Source: an uncultured Lachnospiraceae bacterium | Lineage (GTDB): Bacteria > Bacillota > Clostridia > Lachnospirales > Lachnospiraceae | Direction: 5' to 3' | Assembly (NCBI GenBank): GCA_905233835.1 | Contig: CAJOGB010000003.1 | Coordinates: 1-36,120, forward strand | DNA length: 36,120 bases | Shown: positions 16,568 through 24,327 of the stretch, in pieces | Numbering within the stretch: position 1 is the first letter of the stretch | Layout of the letters: the number at the start of each line of letters is the position of its first letter | Made by a program: the position numbers and the translations under genes | Notes under the pieces: generated by a model | What the model saw: only the letters and a program-made list of their open reading frames with translations | Databases searched by the model: none | What the model was told of the DNA's origin: nothing

Positions 16568-19195
16568 ATGCATTTTGGTGTGGTGTTTTTATATTATTTG
16601 CAGGCGCTTCGATTGTCCTGCGGAAGCATTTTTGACGACTTCATGCTGTTTGTTACGGATACGGCGGGAGGAACATTTTCTTTTTTGGTGCTTGCTTTAT
16701 TCTATTGGTGTTTGAATAAAGAATTGGGCAGTGCCATTCTTTTAAATCTTTCCTTTGGTTCCAATGTCAATTATTTGTTGAAAAATCGATTTAAGATTCC
16801 GAGACCTTGGCATCGGGATCCAAGAATCGTTCCGGTATCCGCGGCCTTGAAGGATGCATCCGGCTATTCCTTGCCCAGTGGTCATGTGGCACGATCAGTG
16901 GCTACCTATGGTGTAATCGCTTCTGATTTTTCAAAGCGCGGTGAAAAAAAGGAACATACCCTTTGGCAGACGCTCGGCACCTTTTTATGGGTGTGGGTTT
17001 TTCTTATCATGTTTTCCCGCATGTATTTGGGAGTACATACGCCTCTTGACGTATTGGTGGCCCTCGGCCTCGGCCTTCTGTGGACGAAGGTGTTTTCTGT
17101 TGTGCAACGGGTGATTAAGGAAGAGGTTGTTTTAATCTTTGCTGCATTAATAGCGGTTTATTCTATTTGCCGCTACGGTTTAAATGCAAATGCGGGTGTG
17201 ATGATCGGCCTTGTGTTCGGATGGTACGCGGAGCAAAGATGGATCGGATTTAAAACCGAGGGAGAACCTGCAAGAAAGGTGCTTCGGTTTTTAATCGGCG
17301 GTGGATCCTTGGTTTTGCTTTTAACCCTGCTTCCCCAGTTTATAACCGTATTTACTTTGGAGCGTTATGCAAACTTTGTGACCTATTTGGTTGCGGGTTT
17401 GTATGTAACGGTTATTTTCCCCACATGTTTTTCTTTGGTGCAAAAAAGAAAAGTTTCTTTGCAACGCATGCTGGTTGTAAATACTTCTTTTGTGTTGGCG
17501 CTTGTTTTGGTTTTGGGATCTTTGGGATTTTACTGGACCAGAAACCCCAGACTTCTGGCAGAGGAAGATGCGGATCGTATTATTGCTGCCGCAAATGTAA
17601 CCAGTGAGGAAACCGCTACGGGAGATATCAATACGGTGGATATCAAAGAAAATGCCATGACCATCGTGGCGGACGGAGGATATGCCGCCAGATATCCGGC
17701 AAACTCTCTGGCCGCATTTAAAAACGCTATGGAAATGGGCGCTGATTCTTTGCGCTGTGATGTACAGGTCTCCTCCGACGGTGTGTTGGTTTTATATAAA
17801 ATGCCAACCTTTTTAAATGAAGATGAAGAAACCTGTCGTATCGGACAGTTTACCTATGACGAACTTCGCAGAATGTCTTTTGACGATGCGCACTTAATAA
17901 GCATGGAACAGTTTTGGAAACTGGTGTCCGAAACCGACTTGGAGATTTATGTAAATATCGTGGATGTGGGAAATGCCCAGAGAGAAACGCTCATTCAAAA
18001 TGTTTACGCCGGACTGGATGCATTGGAAATGACAAAGCGGGTTACCTGCATGTCTTCAAATTACAGTTATTTGGAATCCATTCGCGCATTGGACGAAGAT
18101 CTTTCTTTGATGTATGAGACCTCCAGCGGAACTGTGGATATTTTAGAAAAATATCCTTCGGATGCTTACAGTATTTCCGTGGATAATTTAAGCAGCGAAT
18201 TGGTTTCCGCCATTCAGGAAAGCGGAGCAAAAGTATATGCGTATGACGTGCAAAATCCAACCCAGCTTTTGAATGTATATCGCTTCGGAACAGACGGTGT
18301 ATTTTCCGAAAACTACGGCTTGGCCAGCGTGGTATCTCACCCGGAATATTCATTTCTTTGCGACCGATTCGAAGCATCTTATGCCATGCCCGGATTATAC
18401 GGATACTACGTTCCGAAGATGTGTGAGGATATGATTTGTCAGGGAATGACACGAACCCCTACAAACATTATCGTATCCGCATACAGTTATTCCGGAGATT
18501 ACAATAGCATCTTGTATGTAATGGACTTGGACGGAAATCTCATGAAGATCATTGATTTGGGATTCCAGTCTCATGTGGGTGGAATTGCCTACGATGAAGC
18601 CCATGATGTGCTGTGGATTACGGGACGTCTCGGATATGTATATGCCTTGGATTGGAGCAAGCTTCGTGAAAAGATAGAACAAGAGGATCCCTATAACATT
18701 ATTTACCGTCACGACGGAAGTTATCTTGCTTACTTTGATGCGGGCCTGATTAACCACAAAGGTATCAAGGTGGCATCTTTCTTAACCATGTTTGAAGGAA
18801 AACTCTATGTGGGAAGTTACGTAAACGGCGGAAACGGAATTCTAAACGGGTATGAAATCGATGATGACTGCCTGGTTACTTTGGATTCGTCGGTAGAAAT
18901 TCCTCAACGTATTCAGGGCTTATGCTTCTATCGCGATGTGGCAACGAATACGGTTTACATGTTAATGAGCCAAAGTTACTCCGTGTTTGACAGTCAGCTC
19001 CTTCGATTTGAATACCGTGATACCACGAAAAAATACAAATACGCTTCGGATTATTGGAGACTTCCGGAGGGTGCGGAACAGATCGTGATGACGACGCGTG
19101 GGCTCTACCTTTTATTTGAATCTTCTGCGAAGAAATATCGCAGTACCGCACGATTGGTAAACGATCAGATCTTTGTAATTCGAATGAACGAGTAG
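16568..19195 (+). CDS. PAP2 phosphatase fused to a degenerate GDPD-like domain and a C-terminal beta-propeller-like domain
   Basis: PAP2 motifs KNRFKIPRP, PSGH and SRMYLGVHTPLD. GDPD-like segment VADGGYAARYPANSLAAFKNAMEMGADSLRCDVQVSSDGVLVLYKMP lacks the HR and HD catalytic residues. The C-terminus has repeat-like segments (GGIAYDEAHDVLWITGRLGYVYALDW). Start ATG 16568 follows GGGGG. Confidence 0.82.
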   Translation: MHFGVVFLYYLQALRLSCGSIFDDFMLFVTDTAGGTFSFLVLALFYWCLNKELGSAILLNLSFGSNVNYLLKNRFKIPRPWHRDPRIVPVSAALKDASGYSLPSGHVARSVATYGVIASDFSKRGEKKEHTLWQTLGTFLWVWVFLIMFSRMYLGVHTPLDVLVALGLGLLWTKVFSVVQRVIKEEVVLIFAALIAVYSICRYGLNANAGVMIGLVFGWYAEQRWIGFKTEGEPARKVLRFLIGGGSLVLLLTLLPQFITVFTLERYANFVTYLVAGLYVTVIFPTCFSLVQKRKVSLQRMLVVNTSFVLALVLVLGSLGFYWTRNPRLLAEEDADRIIAAANVTSEETATGDINTVDIKENAMTIVADGGYAARYPANSLAAFKNAMEMGADSLRCDVQVSSDGVLVLYKMPTFLNEDEETCRIGQFTYDELRRMSFDDAHLISMEQFWKLVSETDLEIYVNIVDVGNAQRETLIQNVYAGLDALEMTKRVTCMSSNYSYLESIRALDEDLSLMYETSSGTVDILEKYPSDAYSISVDNLSSELVSAIQESGAKVYAYDVQNPTQLLNVYRFGTDGVFSENYGLASVVSHPEYSFLCDRFEASYAMPGLYGYYVPKMCEDMICQGMTRTPTNIIVSAYSYSGDYNSILYVMDLDGNLMKIIDLGFQSHVGGIAYDEAHDVLWITGRLGYVYALDWSKLREKIEQEDPYNIIYRHDGSYLAYFDAGLINHKGIKVASFLTMFEGKLYVGSYVNGGNGILNGYEIDDDCLVTLDSSVEIPQRIQGLCFYRDVATNTVYMLMSQSYSVFDSQLLRFEYRDTTKKYKYASDYWRLPEGAEQIVMTTRGLYLLFESSAKKYRSTARLVNDQIFVIRMNE

Positions 19196-19214
19196 TGGTT
19201 ACTGACTGTTTTTC

Positions 19215-19244
19215 TTGACATGTGTGTAGGAATACAGTTAAAAT
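19215..19244 (+). promoter_or_regulatory. Putative promoter of the NiaR-linked cluster
   Basis: TTGACA (19215-19220), 18-bp spacer, TAAAAT (19239-19244). Confidence 0.55.
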
Positions 19245-19246
19245 TA

Positions 19247-19283
19247 CACCTAGGTTTACAGTTGTCTTGTCACCTGTATTTAC
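19247..19283. promoter_or_regulatory. Paired operator candidates
   Basis: CACCTAGGTTTAC (19247-19259) and CACCTGTATTTAC (19271-19283) share CACCTNNNTTTAC, 24 nt apart; the first lies in a 12-bp near-palindrome ACACCT/AGGTTT. Confidence 0.45.
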
Positions 19284-19301
19284 CGGAAAAAGAGGAAGAG
19301 G

Positions 19302-19871
19302 ATGAAACGGGATCTTATCTTGGTGATTGATATGCAAAATGTCTATGCAAAAGATGGCGCTTGGTGCTGTCCGAAGGCAGAGACTGCTTCGCAAAACATT
19401 CACCGTCTCTTAGATGAATCACAGGAAAATAGCGATGTGATTTTCACAAAGTTTCTTGCACCGAATAATCCGCAGGGTACTTGGGAAGATTACAACCGGG
19501 AGAATGTATCCGTCAACGAAGATGTTTTTTCGAATGAATTGATGGAGTCGTTTTCGGAAGATGTAAAAAAATTTCCTGTGTATTTAAAATCCACCTATTC
19601 TTCTTATGAAATTCCCGAAGTAAAAGAGATGGCGAAAAAAGCCTCTCGGGTAGTTTTGTGCGGCGTGGTAGCGGAATGCTGTGTGTTGTCTACGGCATTT
19701 GCACTTATCGATGCGGGAGTGGACGTAGTCTATCTTACGGACGCTGTGGCGGGTATCGATGAGGAAACCGAAAAAGCAACGGTAAAGGTATTGGAGGGAT
19801 TATCTCCGATTCAGGTAAAGATCATGACAACAAAGGAATATTTAACATCCATGGGAAAGGGAGAAAAATAA
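19302..19871 (+). CDS. Isochorismatase-family cysteine hydrolase (nicotinamidase-like)
   Basis: LILVIDMQNVY, LKSTYSSY, CGVVAECCVLSTAFALIDAGVDVVYLTDAV: D-K-C triad pattern. Confidence 0.85.
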   Translation: MKRDLILVIDMQNVYAKDGAWCCPKAETASQNIHRLLDESQENSDVIFTKFLAPNNPQGTWEDYNRENVSVNEDVFSNELMESFSEDVKKFPVYLKSTYSSYEIPEVKEMAKKASRVVLCGVVAECCVLSTAFALIDAGVDVVYLTDAVAGIDEETEKATVKVLEGLSPIQVKIMTTKEYLTSMGKGEK

Positions 19872-19873
19872 CT

Positions 19874-20476
19874 ATGGGAAACATTTTTAAAACCAAATTA
19901 AACACAGCAACCATCGTTTTAATTCCTGCATGTATCGGAATTAACTATCTTGGCAAATTATTTGCTTCATTTTTGAAACTTCCGCTTTGGTTGGACTCCA
20001 TCGGAACCTGCTTGGGAGCATGCCTTGGCGGACCGATTATCGGAGCAATTTGCGGTGCTTTAAATAACTTAATCTATGGACTTACCACAGGAGATAACAT
20101 TACACTTATTTATGCCATTACAAGTTTGTTCATCGGTCTCGCTGTCGGTGTTACCGCTCGTCTGGGATTTATGGAGACCTTCCCGAAGTCATTCGTTTGT
20201 GCACTTGCAGGCGGACTTGCGGCAGTAATCGTTTCTACACCCCTTAACGTTATTTTCTGGGGCGGTACCACAGGAAATGTTTGGGGCGATGCTTTATTTG
20301 CTTCCACACAGGCAGCAGGTATGCCGGTAGCCTTAGGTTCTTTCTTGGATGAGTTGGTTGTAGATGTTCCGGATAAGATTCTTACCATCATCATTACCTT
20401 CTTAATCTTAAAAGGACTTCCGAAGAAACTTACATCTTTATATGATGTAAACGCACAGATTGAAAGATTGGATTAA
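19874..20476 (+). CDS. ECF transporter S component
   Basis: 200-aa hydrophobic protein (LPLWLDSIGTCLGACLGGPIIGAICGALNNLIYGL) immediately upstream of EcfT and EcfA-like genes. Confidence 0.78.
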   Translation: MGNIFKTKLNTATIVLIPACIGINYLGKLFASFLKLPLWLDSIGTCLGACLGGPIIGAICGALNNLIYGLTTGDNITLIYAITSLFIGLAVGVTARLGFMETFPKSFVCALAGGLAAVIVSTPLNVIFWGGTTGNVWGDALFASTQAAGMPVALGSFLDELVVDVPDKILTIIITFLILKGLPKKLTSLYDVNAQIERLD

Positions 20477-21249
20477 TGAGCTCTTTAAGTTTATATGTCG
20501 ATAAGGGCAGTTGGTTGAATCGACTGCATCCGTATGTAAAATTGTTATATATATTGGCAGCGATATGCATACCATTGATAGGGGGAAAGCTTTGGCTTTT
20601 CCCTATCGTAATTTTATGCAGTATCTGCCTTTTAATCAGCGGAAGATGTTTTCGAAAGTCTCTTCCTCTGATTGCGTTTTCCTTTACCATGATCTTGGTT
20701 ATCTTTTTGGTGCAAGGCCTTTTTTATCATGCCCGTGAAAACGTGATGTTCCAAATCGGTGCTTTGACCTTCTACAAAGAAGGGGTGCTGTATGCCACAA
20801 AAATCAGCTGCAATATTTTAAATATGCTTTTATCCTTTGCGGTCTTTGTTCTTACCACATCCATACCGGAGTTTGTGGACGAATTGGAAAAAAGCGGATT
20901 TCCACCGAAGTTTGCCTACATCATTACCTCTGTATTTCAGATTGTACCGCAAATGATGAAGACAAAGGATACCATTGTGGATGCACAGCGAAGCCGTGGA
21001 ATGGAAACGGAAGGAAAACTTCTTACCCGTATGAAGGCTTTTTTGCCGTTGATTTCACCGGTGGTTATGAGCGCGCTTATTAATACCAGAGAACGCGCCA
21101 TCGCATTGGAAGTCCGGGGATTTGGAAGAAAAAATAAAAAGACCATTCTTTCGGAACGAACAAAGCGACCCATTGATACATTTTTGGAAGTGCTTCTTAT
21201 CGTTCTTATTTTGCTTACTTTGGTATGGAGGATTGCATCATGTCTTTAA
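20476..21249 (+). CDS. ECF transporter T component
   Basis: EcfT-like membrane protein; DAQRSRGME...ALEVRGFGRKNKKT contains the two coupling-type RG motifs. TAATG overlap with the S gene. Confidence 0.88.
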   Translation: MSSLSLYVDKGSWLNRLHPYVKLLYILAAICIPLIGGKLWLFPIVILCSICLLISGRCFRKSLPLIAFSFTMILVIFLVQGLFYHARENVMFQIGALTFYKEGVLYATKISCNILNMLLSFAVFVLTTSIPEFVDELEKSGFPPKFAYIITSVFQIVPQMMKTKDTIVDAQRSRGMETEGKLLTRMKAFLPLISPVVMSALINTRERAIALEVRGFGRKNKKTILSERTKRPIDTFLEVLLIVLILLTLVWRIASCL

Positions 21250-22829
21250 TTGAAATCGAGCATTTGAAATATCGCTATCCCAATACCGAGAAGCTGGCCT
21301 TGGATGATATTTCCCTTTCCATTGAAAAGGGAGAGTTTATTGGAATCGTAGGAAGAAACGGCGCCGGAAAAAGTACCCTTGGACAGGCAATCATCGGATT
21401 GGTTCCCAGATTTTATAACGGAGCCTACGGTGGAAAGGTGACGGTAAACGGAAGGTTGGTGGAAGAAACTCCCACACCGGAAATGTGCGAAACCGTGGGA
21501 CTTATTTTCCAAAATCCCTTTAATCAATTATCGGGAGCAAAGGAAACGGTTTTCGGAGAGGTTTGCTACGGCGTGGAAAATTTGGGTGTGGAACCAAAGG
21601 AGATTCATCGCCGCGTGGAAAACGCCTTAAAGCAGCTGGATATCTGGGAGTATCGGGACAGAAATCCCTTTGAACTTTCCGGCGGTCAGATGCAGCGCGT
21701 TGCCATAGCAAGTATTCTTGTTATGCAGCCGGATATTATCATTTTGGATGAGCCCACTTCTCAGTTGGATCCCCAGGGAACCGAAGAAGTGTTTTCCGTG
21801 GTTGACAAACTTACAAATACCGGTATCACCATTTTGATGATTGAACAAAAATTGGAAAAATTGGCGGGCTATTCCGATCGGATTATCTTGATGGACGACG
21901 GAAAGGTCGTTGATTTTGATACACCGGAAGCGGTTTTTAAAAGAAGTGACTTGGAGTCCTTCGGCGTGCAACCCTTTGTGTATTATCCGGGACGAAAGGT
22001 AACGACAAAGGAATTGGAAACTTATTACGGATCCGGTGTAATTAAAAATGAACAGGCATCATTAAAAGAAGAAATCTTTGCAGTAAAAGATGTGGATTTT
22101 TCTTACTTAAAAGATGTGCCGATTTTTGAAGGGTTAAATTTGTCTTTGGATAAACGCCCCACGGCCATTATCGGACAAAACGGTGCGGGAAAGACCACGC
22201 TGGTTCGCCTTTTAAAAGGACTGTTAAAACCGGTAAGCGGAAATATTTATTTTATGAAGGAAGCTATTTCCGAAAAAACCGTGGCGATGCTGGCGGATAA
22301 AGTGGGCTATGTTTTCCAGAATCCGGACGATCAGATCTTTAAATATAAGGTCATTGATGAAGTTATGTTCGGACCTTTAAATATCGGAATGTCGCCAAAA
22401 AAGGCTAGGGAAGAGGCAAAAAAAGCCCTTGAGCTTATGGGACTTTCCGGAATGGAAGATGTAAATCCCTATGACTTGGAATTATACGAGCGAAAGATGA
22501 CGGCCATCGCATCGGTAATCGCCATGGATACGGATGTGATTATTTTGGATGAGCCTACCATTGCCCAGGATTATTTGGGAAGAAAAACCATCGGAAAGAT
22601 GATTCGAGAGATGACCGCAAAAGGAAAACTGGTTATCGCGATTTTACATGATATGGATTTTGTTTGGGAGAATTTTGAAAGAGTTATCGTCATGGCCCAC
22701 GGAAAGATTCTTTGCGAAGGAAACTCTGCGGAGGTGTTCTCTCAGGATGAAATCCTAAAAGAAGCCAGACTACAGAAGCCCCATGGCGTTGCCTTGGGAC
22801 AGTCCCTGCAGAAATCGGGAGAGATATAA
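21240..22829 (+). CDS. ECF transporter fused dual ATPase (A-A')
   Basis: Two Walker A motifs (GRNGAGKST; GQNGAGKTT) and two Walker B motifs (IIILDEPTSQLD; VIILDEPTIAQD). The first half has LSGGQ; the second has YDLELYERK in that position. ATG 21240 follows GGAGG and overlaps the ecfT stop. Confidence 0.93.
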   Translation: MSLIEIEHLKYRYPNTEKLALDDISLSIEKGEFIGIVGRNGAGKSTLGQAIIGLVPRFYNGAYGGKVTVNGRLVEETPTPEMCETVGLIFQNPFNQLSGAKETVFGEVCYGVENLGVEPKEIHRRVENALKQLDIWEYRDRNPFELSGGQMQRVAIASILVMQPDIIILDEPTSQLDPQGTEEVFSVVDKLTNTGITILMIEQKLEKLAGYSDRIILMDDGKVVDFDTPEAVFKRSDLESFGVQPFVYYPGRKVTTKELETYYGSGVIKNEQASLKEEIFAVKDVDFSYLKDVPIFEGLNLSLDKRPTAIIGQNGAGKTTLVRLLKGLLKPVSGNIYFMKEAISEKTVAMLADKVGYVFQNPDDQIFKYKVIDEVMFGPLNIGMSPKKAREEAKKALELMGLSGMEDVNPYDLELYERKMTAIASVIAMDTDVIILDEPTIAQDYLGRKTIGKMIREMTAKGKLVIAILHDMDFVWENFERVIVMAHGKILCEGNSAEVFSQDEILKEARLQKPHGVALGQSLQKSGEI

Positions 22830-23384
22830 ATGAGCGGAGAAGAAAGAAGAAAAGAAATAGTTAAGCTTTTAAAAAGCGCGGACAAACCGATTCCCGGAAG
22901 AAAGTTGGCAAAAAGATTTGATGTCAGCCGTCAGGTAATCGTGCAGGATATCGCGCTTCTTCGAGCAAAAAAGACAGAGATTACGTCTACCAATATGGGT
23001 TATGTTCTTTCGAAAAAAGATACGGTAAGCCGCGTGTTTAAGGTATCTCATTCCGATGAGCAGGCGGAGGAAGAATTAAAGCTTTTTGTGGACTTGGGCG
23101 GATACGTGGAAGATGTGTTTGTGTATCATAAGGCCTACGGTCTTTTGCGTGCGGAGTTATCCATTGGCAGCAGAATGGATGTGGAAAAGTTTATGTCGGA
23201 TATCCGAAGCGGTAAATCTTCACTTTTAAAAAATGTAACTTCGGGTTATCATTATCATACGGTGAGTGCTTCTTCGGAAGCGGTTTTGGATGTAATCCAG
23301 GAAAAGTTAAAGGAAAAAGGATTTTTGGCTACGTTGACAGATTATGAACCGGTAGATTTTTCGAAGGCGAAAGAGAAGAAATAA
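22830..23384 (+). CDS. niaR: NiaR-type transcriptional repressor (HTH plus 3H domain)
   Basis: N-terminal HTH (GRKLAKRFDVSRQVIVQDIALLRAKKTEITSTNMGYVL) and 3H-type histidines (KVSHS, VYHKAYG, SGYHYHT). Confidence 0.88.
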   Translation: MSGEERRKEIVKLLKSADKPIPGRKLAKRFDVSRQVIVQDIALLRAKKTEITSTNMGYVLSKKDTVSRVFKVSHSDEQAEEELKLFVDLGGYVEDVFVYHKAYGLLRAELSIGSRMDVEKFMSDIRSGKSSLLKNVTSGYHYHTVSASSEAVLDVIQEKLKEKGFLATLTDYEPVDFSKAKEKK

Positions 23385-23386
23385 GT

Positions 23387-24292
23387 ATGTCTAAAGTAAG
23401 AATATTGGGGACCGGTGTGGCTACCATGGATATTTACCCGGATAAGCATCGTATGTACCCCGGCGGAAATGAATATAACGTGGCTTGTAATGCGGCGCTC
23501 TTGGGAGCGGATGCCGGTTTTTTGGGTGTGTTCGGAAACGATAAGGCCGGAGAGATTTTGGAGTCCACATTAAAAGAACTTCGTGTGGATACCTCCATGT
23601 GTCATCATGAAATCGGTTCTTCCGGATACAGTTTGGTAAAACTGAAGGATGACGGTGACCGTATCTTTTTGGATTGGAATCAAAAAGGGGTTACGGATTT
23701 ACATCCCATTCAGTTTACAAATGAAGAACTGGATTACATACGTACCTATGATGTGATTACCATGGGACGTGTGGCGGATGTATCTTTGGAGATGATTAAG
23801 CGATTGGACGAAGAGGATTGTATTCCCATTTGTTATGATTTTCATGCGGCGTTTACGGATGAAGATATCGAGGCCATAGCACCCCACATTGTTTACGGAT
23901 TTTTCTCCTGCAGTCATTTGGACGAGATGGAAATCCAAAGAGTATTAAAAAAGGCGGTGGATTTGGGATGCGATATCGCCATCGGAACCCAGGGATGCGA
24001 TCCGATTTATGCATACGACGGAGATTGCTATTATATCCATGAGGTCCATGAAGTACACGCCATTGATGCATTGGGTGCCGGAGATTCCTTTATCGGAGCC
24101 TTCTTGGTGGACTATCTTTCCTATGACGAGGAAGTTGATGTAAAAGACCCACAGGAAAAGGTGGAACACGCACTTTTTGCGGCAGCACAGCATGCGGCTA
24201 CGGTAGTCGTTAAAGAGGGAAGCGTGGGAATCGGTTATGATTATGATCCGCCGGCGTTTGAAGATGTGGTAAATGTGACAAATATGTTATAA
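23387..24292 (+). CDS. PfkB-family carbohydrate/nucleoside kinase
   Basis: GGNEYNVACNAALLGADAGFLGVFGND and DALGAGDSFIGAFL. Confidence 0.9.
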   Translation: MSKVRILGTGVATMDIYPDKHRMYPGGNEYNVACNAALLGADAGFLGVFGNDKAGEILESTLKELRVDTSMCHHEIGSSGYSLVKLKDDGDRIFLDWNQKGVTDLHPIQFTNEELDYIRTYDVITMGRVADVSLEMIKRLDEEDCIPICYDFHAAFTDEDIEAIAPHIVYGFFSCSHLDEMEIQRVLKKAVDLGCDIAIGTQGCDPIYAYDGDCYYIHEVHEVHAIDALGAGDSFIGAFLVDYLSYDEEVDVKDPQEKVEHALFAAAQHAATVVVKEGSVGIGYDYDPPAFEDVVNVTNML

Positions 24293-24327
24293 TGGAAAAT
24301 GATGCACACATTTATGGGGGAGACGTG

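Noticed and set aside
18876-19403. 175-aa minus-strand ORF over the PAP2-fusion 3' end and hydrolase start
   Set aside because: Antisense to two well-supported genes and the promoter region, with no recognisable domain.
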